NCBI GenBank assembly: GCA_024036415.1
Contig: JAMWET010002870.1
Location: 558,001-622,000 of the forward strand
Length of the DNA: 64,000 nt
Source: Prochilodus magdalenae
Taxonomy: Eukaryota > Chordata > Actinopteri > Characiformes > Prochilodontidae
Direction of reading: 5' to 3'
The position numbers and the translations under genes are program-made. Numbering within the stretch: position 1 is the first letter of the stretch; each line of letters opens with the position of its first letter. A model generated the notes under the pieces. That model was given only the letters and a program-made list of their open reading frames with translations. It did no database searches and had not been told where the DNA came from. Shown here piece after piece: positions 12,032 to 23,088 of this stretch.

Positions 12032-13398
12032 AAAAAGTGGCAAATTCTTAGTATACCACAAAGCACTCACTCTGCATTTAAGAATATAATTGAAGAGTTT
12101 TTGCTTTTGTATGTCTGCATAATAAACACCATTATCTTTAGTAGAATGCAGTATGCTGTGCTCTCTGCTTTGAGAAATCCAATCTGCAATGAAAACCTCG
12201 AACCTTGAAAAATGCCACATCTATCCCAATTTGAACAGCTAAAATAAGAAACCATCCACAAAGCATTCTGATCACGGTTTAAAGAAGTAATCCTCTCGCC
12301 TGCTTCTTTACTGCTGGGACTGCAGGGTATTTGCCTACAGGTTGTCCATTACTCATTCGCCGTCTGTGGGAAGGATTTCACACTGTGCCGTGACAGACCG
12401 ACACAGATTCTAAACAAATCCGTCTGTTCCTGGCTACAACACATGCCTCTGAAAATAGCTAATGAGAAGGACAACATGAGGATTGTCGAATAAACAACAA
12501 CAACCGAATATCCCCAGAAATACATAAAAACACACACGATGCAGCGAGAGGAGAAAACAGCGTTTCTGAGCGATAACAGAGATCAACAGATGAAAAAAAA
12601 AAGTTTTAAATGTGCATCATCTGGGAGAATCTATACACATTTATTCACTGCTAAAAACACCTAAAAGAAGGGAGAAGAAGGAAAGAAGGCTGAGGAAAAT
12701 TATAAGAAAAATAAACCAGAGGATCTGTGGTCCTTTGAAACTAAATCTCATACAATGCAGAATTAACTGGATTCTCAGTGGTCTAAAAGGAAGAGATAAC
12801 CTAAAGGAGAGAGAGGAAGAGTGTATGTGTGTGTGTGGGAAGAGAGATAAGAGCGTGAGAGAGACAGAGAGAGAGAGAGCACAAGAGTAAGAGAGAAATA
12901 CAGAGAAAGATATATTGATATTAGAGTGGGTCAAACTCTCCAGTGGAGGAAGTAACGAAGTGGCTTTGTTCATAGAGTCGCAGTAAAAATCAGAACAAAG
13001 CCTAAACGATTACAGAACACAATCCAGACTAATTACTCTGCACAGAATTGTTCATTTCAGTGACAGAACAGTGATCCACCCAGGACAAGCAGAACACTCT
13101 GATACTGCTAATAAGCTACTCTCTCTAACTGATGCAGAACTTCTCTCTCTCTCCTTTTCTTTCTCTCCACCCCTCCCACTATATTCTTAGCAACACGTGT
13201 ACACAGCAGTACACAACAGCCACAACACCTGTACAGCACTGTACTACCTATGTGGTTATGCAAGCCTGCAGAAACCAGCACGTTATATCTTCATCAAAAC
13301 AGCAATATCAATTTATATTCACAATCAAATCAAATTCAGCACTTATCGTTCTGAAATACAGAACCTAATTAGAACAGCAAATCGCTTGCTCTACTCAC
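11959..13398 (-). other. dock1 intron (1440 bp)
   Basis: Holds a GA microsatellite next to the 3' splice site (11981-12029), a second short GA-rich patch near 12806-12890, and otherwise unique sequence. Confidence 0.7.
11981..12029. repeat. GAAA/GA microsatellite
   Basis: About 49 bases of aagaga then pure GA. On the gene strand it is a long CT-rich tract that begins 22 bases upstream of the acceptor of the exon at 11782-11958. Confidence 0.95.
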
Positions 13399-13485
13399 CG
13401 TGGACATGGACAAGACCTCAAACCAACGAAGGATGCCGGGAAGTTTGTAGGCTGTAACATATGTGGCTCTTTCAATCCACATATT
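13399..13485 (-). CDS. dock1: dock1 exon 15 of window: DHR-2 lobe B/C junction
   Basis: This 87-bp exon encodes 29 codons in phase 0-0, with acceptor tttctctcag and donor GTGAGTAG. It encodes [17 protein letters not shown] then [12 protein letters not shown], about residues 1456-1484. MWIER and [13 protein letters not shown] are among the most conserved DOCK-A segments and lie in the beta-sheet lobe leading into lobe C. The last four residues (SMST) differ from mammalian DOCK1 but sit at a variable position just before the ISP motif. Confidence 0.96.
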
Positions 13486-14348
13486 CTGAGAGAAAGGAAT
13501 TAAACAGGGATTAACCACAGACATTATCTAAACCATAGACTCAGAGTATTAACACACGAAAGACCTTGCAGGAACTTTGTACTGTTAAATTACACTACTA
13601 CTTTTAAAACCACACCCACTTTAATGAATGCTTACAGAAAGAGCGGGGTAGACTAGAGAGGGACACAGTCTTGAGCACTTCCATTCTAACTGTTCTTAAT
13701 AGTTTAAAACAAATATTTTATACAAATAATCTTTCCACTAAAAGAGGAATGAGCCAAACTTGTTCTACAGGTTGGACTATTTGATTGACAGTACGAGGGG
13801 CTAACTATAATAGTGGTTAGACAGTGCAGTAAAATCACACAATTAATTCAGTACAGTACAAGGTTTTTTGAATCAGTCAAGCTTTGCTAACCTTCATGCA
13901 TATAAATGTATGTACAGTGGCGTGAAAAAGTGCTTGCCCCTTCGTGATTTCTTACCTGTTTGCATGTTTGTCACTCTTAAATGTTTCAGATCATGAAAGT
14001 TAAAAGTTTGGTCAAAGACAACACAAGTAAACATAAAATGCACAATAAGAAATCATAAAGGGGGCAAATACTTTTTCACACCACCGTATGTATTATAGAC
14101 AAATATGTTACAAGGCTTTATCAAATACCATGTGCCAGTCACTCAACTGGCATACAAAGTGCTAAAGAACCATCTAACCAGATGCTGTCACATTGCTATG
14201 GGAATACCTGAACCTGTTGAACTACATAAAAGGCTAATGCTACACCTTAACTAATGGTGCACCTCACTCGCAATGAAACACTACAGACATTGAATGATTT
14301 ACGGTCCTTCACTATTTTTCCATTCAAACATGTAAGAGAATCACATAC
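13486..14348 (-). other. dock1 intron (863 bp) with a MITE
   Basis: Contains a 172-bp Tc1-derived MITE (13915-14086). The rest is unique AT-rich sequence. Confidence 0.75.
13915..14086. mobile_element. Tc1-derived MITE
   Basis: A 172-bp element bounded by TA dinucleotides (13913-13914 and 14087-14088). Its ends are inverted repeats of about 42 bases reading like cagtggcgtgaaaaagtgct on the left; the right end is the reverse complement with few changes. It has no coding capacity. The termini resemble those of fish Tc1-like transposons whose tips contain a GTGAAAAAGT-TTTGCCCCC pattern, so it is probably a deletion derivative. It belongs to a different family from the element at 6472-8065, whose tip is CAGTGGGGCAAA. 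Confidence 0.88.
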
Positions 14349-14433
14349 TGCAAATTCATTGTCTGGATCTTTCTCTCCTTTGCGGACGGGTCTGGAGTAC
14401 TGGAACTTATTGACTTCATTAATTGTGTAAAAG
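14349..14433 (-). CDS. dock1: dock1 exon 14 of window: DHR-2 lobe B
   Basis: This 85-bp exon has a first base that completes a Ser codon begun in the previous exon. It encodes FYTINEVNKFQYSRPV then RKGEKDPDNEFA, about residues 1428-1455. Acceptor ttgcag and donor GTATGTGA are sound. FQYSRP-RKGEKDP-NEFA is the conserved beta-strand and loop segment of lobe B in DOCK1 and its closest relatives. Confidence 0.96.
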
Positions 14434-14689
14434 CTGCAAGACAAAAATAAATAACACATAACAAATACATAATAAATACATAAATATGGTCGATCAGTGA
14501 CAGCGTAAACAATGTTATCAGGTCAGGTCTTGAATTAATGTAACAAGGCAGTAGCAATGTACACTCATCGTTTAAAAAAACATTTGCAGACAGAATTATT
14601 ATTATTATTATTATTAACATACACATACAGAAGTAGTGTCTCTCAGTTTGCTAACACAACATTTCACACATCTCGTCAATAAGTCATAG

Positions 14690-14992
14690 AGGTTCCTAAT
14701 GGTGTCCTCGATAATCCATCCCATGCAGCTTGAATGTTTTTTGTGGTAGGGGTGGAGGTAAAGTGACACCAGACCTTCTGCACTTGTGATGCATAAACAA
14801 ACTGATCATTTGGTACAACACCACTGCAGTCTTTGGCATTGCTGGCGTGGTGTTAAGGGGCAGTAGTCGTATCGGTCTGCGTGCATGTAGTCCTGTGTAT
14901 AACAATTGTCTGCCATTGGTGCCGGCACTAAAAGGATGACTCATGGAGTGCATCACTGCGCGCTGAATGTCTGCAATTGTGGCTGTTGAGTC
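14690..14992 (-). pseudogene. Decayed Tc1/mariner-like transposase fragment
   Basis: The minus strand reads DSTATIADIQRAVMHSM, then about 20 residues later LHARRPIRLLPLNT. This is the pattern of the second DNA-binding helix and linker of Tc1-like transposases (a variant of GL-ARRP-R-LPLT). Downstream the frame loses similarity, and no catalytic domain or inverted end is visible. A related plus-strand fragment lies near 59.1 kb with the matching phrase TAMIADIQQTV. The identification rests on motif resemblance and is moderate. Confidence 0.6.
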
Positions 14993-15106
14993 AAAGAGGT
15001 ACCATCCTTGCTTATATTACATGCACGACTGAGCATAAACTTAAATCATTTGCATGTCTCACAATGTCACACTTACCCACCATGTTTTATTCCTGGCAGA
15101 TAATTC

Positions 15107-15150
15107 CTCACACACACACACCCACACCCCCACACACCCCTACACCCACC
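15107..15150. repeat. CA/CCCA-rich simple repeat
   Basis: Imperfect CA repeat with interspersed CCC, within the dock1 intron. Confidence 0.85.
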
Positions 15151-15801
15151 TCCCAGAGACCCAAAAACATGGTTTATTGTCTCTGAAACACATGCCATGT
15201 GGTCCCACAAGCTTTTGAATTAAATCCTGTAATTACAGCACACTATGAATAAAATATCAAAATGAACAGTCAGTGTTTCAACGTCAGCCAGATCAAGCTA
15301 CAGTTGGGAAGTGTGCAGGTTTTTCATTCTCATCTAGTTTGCTTGGCAAAAGTTGCTGATTGAAGGGAACAGAGACAGACAGAGCAAGAAAGAGGAAAGA
15401 GACAGAAAAGTCTTTTGAAAAGATGCTACCGTTTGCACAGAATCACTTACAGAACTACATTCAAGGCAACGAAATTTATCAGCGTTGCTGATCATAAGGT
15501 ATCTGTGATCAATACAGAAACTGTATTTATTGTTACTATCCTCCAGCCCTAACTGTGTAAAGATTTTACTGGGTTAAGGACAGCTCATGTGTTCAGATAC
15601 CTGTTTCTGAACCTCAAGCAATGAGAATCCTAAATTTAAAGAACACTAAATAAACTAAGAAAATTAAATAAACAAAGCTCATGCAATCAACTAACTTTCA
15701 CTCCAATGGTAGCACATTAATGACCAAATGGTGCTTTAAAGTGTAATCTTTGTTTAATGAATGCAGCTCCTGACTGACAAATGATGATGGGGTGATGATA
15801 C

Positions 15802-15883
15802 CTGACTATCTGTTCAGACACAGGCTTGTTCTGAAACTTTGGAGGGAGCTCAAGCATGGGTTTCACCGTGAAGCACTGAATAT
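15802..15883 (-). CDS. dock1: dock1 exon 13 of window: DHR-2 lobe B
   Basis: This 82-bp exon completes a Tyr codon with its first two bases (T from the previous exon plus AT). It then encodes IQCFTVKPMLELPPKF, then QNKPVSEQIV, and ends with two bases of a Ser codon. It corresponds to about residues 1400-1427. IQCFTVKP and PVSEQIVSFY are conserved DOCK1 signatures. The donor GTATCATC is weaker than average, and the acceptor tatgaag has its pyrimidine tract slightly displaced upstream. Confidence 0.95.
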
Positions 15884-16682
15884 CTTCATACAAAAAAGTT
15901 AAGGAAATCACATACTCCATCCAAACCTTCAAGGGTAAAAATGCAAACACAATTGTGATAAACATAGTAAGAAAGTGAGATGGTGAATATGAGTGGTGCA
16001 CACTACAGTGCTGAGAATGATCCATCACCCACATAATACCTGTTCCTTGGTGGTCCTGTGGGGGTCCTGACCATTGAGAAAAAAGGTGATGGGGACGGGG
16101 GGTCTAACCAAGTATACAGAGAATCAGATGGACTGCAATTCCAAATCTAATTGTAGAAGTACAAAATGCACTATAAAGTGAGTGTAGATAAACGGAGGTG
16201 GTTTCAATGTTATGGCTGATGGGCTGGTGTAGCTCAGCAGAAAATACAACTACCCCCGGGGCGCCACCACCACATGTGGGAGACTGGGGTTCGAATCCTG
16301 GTCTGGGTAACTATGCTGTGCTACACCGATAAGAGTCCTTGGGCAAGACTCCTAACACTACATTGGCCTCCCTGTAATATGATTACCCTTGTAAGTTGCT
16401 CTGGATAACAGTGCCAGCTAAAAGCCATAAATGTAAATGTGTACGTTAACATGTAAATACATGAGTAAATGTCTGAGTGAGTAATTCAGTACAGTAAAGT
16501 AAGCAGGTAAAAAAAAAAAGTGAGCACGTAAATGAGTGCATGGCTATGTTAAGCAACTAACACCTTAGTTAATACCTTAAGGGTGAATTGAGTAAGTTGT
16601 GAACAATATATGAGACTGGTCTGCTGCTGAGCTCATCCAAGCTCTAATGGTACTTGATGCCATAAATACTGGGGAAGGATAC
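15884..16682 (-). other. dock1 intron (799 bp) with a tRNA-SINE
   Basis: Carries a plus-strand tRNA-derived SINE (16219-16440) followed by TAAATG-like and GTAA-rich sequence. Confidence 0.8.
16219..16440 (+). mobile_element. tRNA-derived SINE
   Basis: The 5' part contains a pol III A box (TAGCTCAGCAG, 16230-16240) and a perfect B box (GGTTCGAATCC, 16288-16298) at tRNA-like spacing. The body includes gagtccttgggcaagactcc. The 3' end (gttgctctggataaca followed by taaatgtaaatgt) resembles the tail shared by many teleost SINEs. It is about 222 bp and inserted antisense to dock1. This type is common in otophysan fishes (recollection, not searched). The B box is intact, but the tRNA fold is not functional. 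Confidence 0.88.
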
Positions 16683-16824
16683 ACTGGCCGGAGGACAGGC
16701 GAAGGTCATCACTGGGGGCAGTGGTAGTCTTCATCTTCTCAGCATTGGGGAACTGCGTGAGCAGCCTGGCTTCAAAATCCTCCCTCCGCTCATACTCCTT
16801 TCCACGGTAGATAAACATCTTGTT
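16683..16824 (-). CDS. dock1: dock1 exon 12 of window: DHR-2 lobe [13 protein letters not shown] segment
   Basis: This 142-bp exon starts in phase 0 (acceptor ttctgcag) and ends with one base of a Tyr codon before GTATCC. It encodes [16 protein letters not shown], then [18 protein letters not shown] and a variable end DDLRLSSGQ, about residues 1352-1399. [14 protein letters not shown] and [11 protein letters not shown] are near-invariant in DOCK1 and DOCK5. The donor T-GTATCC is weak, but the choice is fixed by phase: only this cut joins to give GQYIQCFTV. Confidence 0.96.
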
Positions 16825-17369
16825 CTGCAGAACACAGCAAGCAGAAAACCTCATTAACCCAGACAAAGAGCCACCTTCTGCAGCCCGTCCGCATGGACCA
16901 GAACAAACAAACAGATGGTAATAAACAAACGACAGGCCACTGCTTTGAGAATACTCTATGAGCTTGTCTACAGTGTGCATAAATAAAGAATTCAGTTTAC
17001 TTAGATGTGTCAGTCCTGTGTCAGCATTAGTCTCAGTCCCAGTCATCATTAGTCCTGCAAATCATTTGGATCTGGACTCACAGTGCAACAGTTCTGACAG
17101 TATGTAAGCACCACATCCGAAGCAACAAAGCAGCGCCGTCTCCATGGGCATCACTGTCAGCATTTGCAGTTTTTGAGTTTTTGCATCAGCAAATATCAGG
17201 CATATCAAACACCAAGGTTTAAAACAAATACATACAAGACCAGGTGAGCCTAATTTTGCTGGACTGCCATGCATAGTGTTTGCCATACAGGAGTCTATCT
17301 ATACAGTAGATTTTAGTAGGTTTTGTGTGATTGTTTTAATGTTGTAAATCTGGTAAAACCAAGTTCATT

Positions 17370-18220
17370 TTCGATGTTTTTGTAACACCTGTGTATGTTG
17401 TAGTATCAGTGTGTTCCTGATTTTAAGTAAAAATAAGTAAGCTAAAGCAGATCAATAGGATATTGCTAATTTAAAGAATCACTTTTATTTATTTATTAAT
17501 TTATTAGCTTACTTAGTCATAAAACTGTTTAGATAGGAACATGAACATACAAGAGACAGCCTATTAGTGAAATGATTGTGTCTATTTTTATTAACAAATA
17601 AAGCATTTAGTTTGGTTAATACAGTATGTTTATAAAGTACTTAACATGTACACCATACTAGGGCTACTGGAGCAAAACAAGCAGCAAGTCTCAGCTTCAT
17701 CCTCATCAGATTAATTTAGCAGAGTTTGAATGCGGTGGGGAACCAGGCAGTTAGGATCAAGCTACTATAGATACTGCACCAGATCTTGAGTATCATGAAG
17801 ACAGCTGAGTTGGCACAACTGCATTCCTACCACTGTACGCCTTCACACTGCTTCCCTTTACAATTATATTTTAGGCAAAGACACAAACCCACAGTTCTTT
17901 GAGCAGGCTAACAATCAGTCAATCAGTAAGCAAAAAGCTGGCAAGTCAGTTCATTTTTAAGCTATTGGCATTTTTAAGCTATATGGCCGTATTTGTAACA
18001 CCTGTAGATTTTGTAGAATCAGTGTTCTTGAGAAATAATCATATTTAAAAATTAATTCAAGATATTTCTAAAACAATAATACAAAACATTACAGTATTCC
18101 ACTGTTGAATTAGCATGTTATTTCCGGAAACTCCTTTAGCACTTTTACCAACACACCAATAACACAATGTAATCAGTAAATTAGTCATTAGGCCCACATG
18201 TGTGTGTTTATTAACATTTA
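17370..18220. repeat. Diverged tandem duplication (period about 615 bp)
   Basis: Phrases near 17380 (tttgtaacacctgtgtatgt) and 17560-17605 recur at about 17990 and 18181-18215 with nearly the same spacing (about 180-185 bases). The similarity is partial, so this is an old duplication or two copies of an unidentified repeat. Confidence 0.4.
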
Positions 18221-20575
18221 AAAATGCAGAGACATGCAGACACAATACAAGTTTTAACAGGTGCCTGAAGAATTCGTGAGGCAGGAAGGAAATATATGAG
18301 CAGTCTTCTGAAGACTGAAAAGGCCTGAAGACAGTTGTAGCATAATTTAAATATTGAGTCTCAAATTGCGGTTGCCAGCACTTTCAGCGAAGTGTCTTTT
18401 AAAATGCAGTACAGTAATATGCAATTCAAAAAGAGGATGACAGTGAGGGCGCCGCCTTTGGCAGCTCTCTCTGGAAGCCAAGGTCATGGCATGCTTGCCA
18501 GCAATGCTGCCGTTTTAGAAAATTGGCTTATTGAATGCGCTCCCAAAAACACTCGGCTACAAAGTGTGGCTGGGATAGCCTCCTCCAATTCTCTCTCGCG
18601 CATGCACGTAGTCATCAGAATAGATGTAGAGCACCTGAATCAGTCTAATCCACTCCTTATGGGTAAGCATGCAGAACTGATAGGGCTCTGAGCATGTGGG
18701 AAATTAGGGAGTGAACTGCTGGTGGTGTTATCCACAAAAGAGGGTGCTTAGGAAGGGGCTCCAAGTCACTTGACATGAGATATGGTTGGTCTTACTGGGT
18801 CAGACGTGCAAAGTGAGGCATTCTGGGAAACATATTTGTTAGGTGGGAACAAATCACATGGAATTCTAAAACAAATTCAACATCTTATGAAGGTGGAGCT
18901 CAAAGTAGGAGATAACTGTTTACAAGCCTGTTCTGAGCTCATGGAATATAAAGCAATGTAAGTTAGCACAGTTAAAGATCATAATAGATGTGTTTGCATA
19001 TGCAGGCAAATATGAAGACTATGTGGTAAATTTCTACAACCAAAGCTTTAACAATCTGTGCCCAAAAGTGCATTATTATGAGATATTTCATTATTATAGT
19101 GAAATCTCCTTAGTAAAGATAAATATCATGTACGTATAAATAGTAAAATGTATAATCTGGTAATTTTCCAATACACCAGCATCCTGCAACATCGATTTTT
19201 CACTGTCCTACAACAGTACCTCGAGGTCCACACGTGAAAGCTCAACATCTAGAGGAGATCTCAAAGGAGAGACCATTTATGCAGCAATGTACGTGAGAAA
19301 TGTGATGCTGTGTCCACGACCAGCACAAGCAGTTGATTCAGAGGCATTGTGACAGGCTGAAAATGTGCAATTAGCTTACATTTCTAATACAAAGCTTTCA
19401 AAGCTCATCAAACATGCTGTGCATTCTCAGGCACCCATATGTTCTCATTATGCACATAAGAACAGAACTGAAGTGTGCATGAGCACCTGGACAAGTCACG
19501 TATCCTACACACATGCGTGCTCTGTAAAGCTGTAACTCTCTGAAAAGGTAATAGAAATCTCTTAAGTAGGTTAATGTTGTAAGTCCACATACATCTCCTA
19601 CTCGTCATATAACTACATCAAATAGGGAGAAAGCTAGCAGTCACAGGGGCAAGTTAGCTTTTTATTGTTGATCTCTTTTTCCCATATTCTTTGTGGAATG
19701 TTTATTTCAGCAATATACAGACAATATAGACACCAGTTTTATATATTACTGCAATGTGAACAGCAACCGCTTTTGCCTTGTCACATGCTTGTGTTGTGGA
19801 GTGTATGGATTACCCTTCATGCTGTGTCACACCTGGTATGAAATGCTGCCTCCCACCATTTAAGGAATGTACAGAGAGGAAACCTGCATAATGTTTGAAC
19901 AGGTATGAAAAATGCACATGCATCAACATCACATTATTACTATTTTGTTGAAGCGTCGATACAGAGGCTTGTTGATGATAGACTGTTACACATCTCACAA
20001 ACACACACACACACCTAAACAAACATGTTTTAGTCTTTCAATTAATGAAATGCGCTGCAGAGATGAATTATGCCTGGGGAGGTTTTCAAATCTGCTTTGA
20101 GCGATAAGATGACAAACAGCAGCACGCTCTCCGCACGCACGTTCACGCCAGCAGCTATTCGGGTCACAGTGGAATTAGCTGCTGCACCTCCAACGGCTCC
20201 ACATGCATACCAAAGAGGCTCTATGAGGAAAAGAAATGCACACGTTTTCTACATCCCAATGTGGGGGGGACACATCGACACCAACAGGATTTATGAGGAG
20301 CTCTTTTTCCAGCCTGGTTCAGTATACATATGTAAACCAACAGGAAGGACAAGACAAGACCGCTGACTGCAGTTGGAGGATGCTTTTGGAAAGGGAGTGA
20401 AGCAGACAGCTCAGATTCCACCAAAAGCCTTCAAGGAATCAAGATGATGCTTCACCTTGCAGCAGGATAGGAAATCCAGAAATCTACTGTATTACTACAG
20501 TAAGTACTGAAGACTACAAGCCAATCACTTAAACAGAGCACATACTTATCTACTTACAACACAAGTGAAGGTAAA

Positions 20576-20576
<1 letters not shown>

Positions 20577-20608
<32 letters not shown>
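20577..20608. repeat. ATCA tetranucleotide repeat
   Basis: Eight near-perfect ATCA units. Confidence 0.95.
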
Positions 20609-20609
<1 letters not shown>

Positions 20610-23044
20610 GAGAAGAAACATGACATCAGAGCTGTTCTATAATGAACACAAACCATTTAGCAATACTCATGAGGTCTGAGTTCCTTAGGACTTGTGGGGT
20701 GAACTTTTTCCACATGCTTCTAAGTAAGTCACTTCACTACTCTGTTGCCTTCATTGGCTTCTTGCCGTTACCTAAATCACACTTAATGCCTCCACTATAT
20801 ATAATATCATGTGATAGCAACATCAGATTAACATCATGATATAGTTGTAAGAATATTATAAGATTATTATATTTGTATTTGTTTGAAGTGTAGTCCATTG
20901 GCAGATAATTTTAACATTTAAAAACAGGTAAATAATCTCGTGATATCACTATAATTATCTCTCAATGACAATTAATATAATGTTGACTAGAGTCAAGATC
21001 ATCAATATCAATATTCTGCTCTGTTTTAGCAACCTGTTTTTTGGAAAGAACTTCTGAAAACATCCACCTGGTCTTCAACATAAGAGCATTTTAACTATTA
21101 CTTTAACTTATAGTTATTACTATAACTATTTCACTACGACTATGAGATGCAGCTTTTTTGAACAGTGGTTCTGATTCAGTACATTTGTTGGTACAGGGTT
21201 TACTAGCTTTATTAGTGGGCAAAATCGAAGCACTTCGGGAAATCCCACAATCTGCCACCAAAAAGTGACAGTGGTAATGGCGTATTCATAAAGTCATATA
21301 AAAGTTCACAGTAGTAAATCACAGGTTTTCCACTGCATTTGAGCTGCATCTTAGATTAAGGAGTCATGTAACTGATGATAACTGGTGAAGACGGAACCTT
21401 CATACAGCTGAGATAAAAGAACCCATTATTAAATCTCATCAGAGTACTCTACAGCCTGTAGAAAATTCTAAATGATGGAGCACAGCAGCTCATAAATGGC
21501 AGTGCACTGGAAGTGGTAGGTGTATATATTAAAAACGTTCCCTTTTTGAAAAGCTTAAGAGAGTTTTGATCTTTCCCAACCAACACAGCAAACAGAGCAC
21601 ACAGACATGAAAGAAATGCAGTGTGTGGGGAATTTGAATTTTAGATTTCAGCAAATAAGAGACCTAAAAGATAAGAAACAAGATTACTTTCATCACTGGA
21701 TAAGAAACTGGCACTAATTTAGTCAACATTTCCCTCTTCCAGATTCACCATTCATGATGTAGAATGATGTCTCATAAAAATAAGATCAATACACGCTTAC
21801 TTTCCGTACTGAGGAGATCAAGGGTTTTTGAGACTAATGATGCATCTGGCATCACTATCTCTAATTTACGAAACATTCAAGGCTCACTTAAGAGGTGTGT
21901 CTATTTATCACCAAGCATTTAATGAGATCTGCTCAGTTTCCTATATTTTTCCATTAACATTAAGAATGTAAGATAATGTAAAATTAAACATGTTTTGACA
22001 CAATACAGATATCTACACTACTGAATTAGGTCATGGGTCATTTAGCATGTTTAAATCTGCTGCCAGGGGAATTAATGTTTGTGTATGGTGACCAAATTAA
22101 AAAGTATTAATGTGCAGATTTTTTATGTATGCAACCGCCTATTCTATCATCATATTAAAGATTTGTAAACCTTCCTTTACTGCTCGAATGATAGTCGGTA
22201 AGCGTTAATTATTAATTTCCTCAATAAAAGTACTGATTGACTGCTGTGTGGCACATTACCATGTGTGTTCTTGTACAGAGAAAGAAAAAAAAGAAGGACA
22301 AATTTTCGCTTCATTTACATCAAATAAATGCAACATCAGCACAGAGAAATCAGAAAGACAGCTGGCACTAAAGGGTTAATTTATACACTACAAGTGAGTG
22401 TGCCCAGAAATAAGTGGTTGTGGAAACGAAAATAAACTGTAGCATATGGAGTATGATTTACACACCAATCAAGCAGTCTAGATTTTGGAGCAAGCATGCT
22501 TAGGCTGATGGCGTAGGCACCATAAAAGTAAAATATACCCATACTCCACTCTAGTCAGGGCATTGGCACACAGCATAGGCCTGGTAGTACATTTAGAGCA
22601 GTAGAACTTTTACACAAAAATGCAATTCCATTTACAACCTTATACCTATCCTGACCATTAGAGTGTCTGTGCAAGACTGTGCTGTTATTTTTGCTCAATT
22701 TGAGTGGTTTCATTTGTTCAGTTTTCAGAAACTGAGGATAACTTTTTTATTTTTATTTTAAGCTACATTTAAAAAAGACTATTATTCAAAAATGAAACTT
22801 GCTCCTTTGTTTGTGTAGCAAATTGAGTGATCTGGGCCTAACTGGGAATTCAAGGATATAATACTAATTGTATAATTAACAAAATCTTCCTTTATGCAGA
22901 TGGGGTTGCTGTATTTAGGAGTCTACATACACAACTACAAAGTTCTACAAATTATTCCTCATTTCTTTTTTTTAGATGGGGCTAAATCAACAAGATATTT
23001 GTTCAGTTGTTGAAACAACTGCTCATTTTTCTCTTGTGCTGGGG

Positions 23045-23048
<4 letters not shown>

Positions 23049-23087
<39 letters not shown>

Positions 23088-23088
23088 T
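23049..23088. repeat. TTTA tetranucleotide repeat
   Basis: About ten perfect TTTA units. Confidence 0.95.

Larger units (their letters stand above)
14434..15801 (-). other. dock1 intron (1368 bp) with a Tc1-like fragment
   Basis: Contains an ATT triplet repeat near 14593-14617, a decayed Tc1-like transposase fragment (14690-14992), a CA/CCCA-rich patch (15107-15150) and unique sequence. Confidence 0.7.

Noticed and set aside
16221..16300. Functional tRNA gene
   Set aside because: A and B boxes are present, but the cloverleaf is not maintained and the sequence continues into a SINE body and tail.
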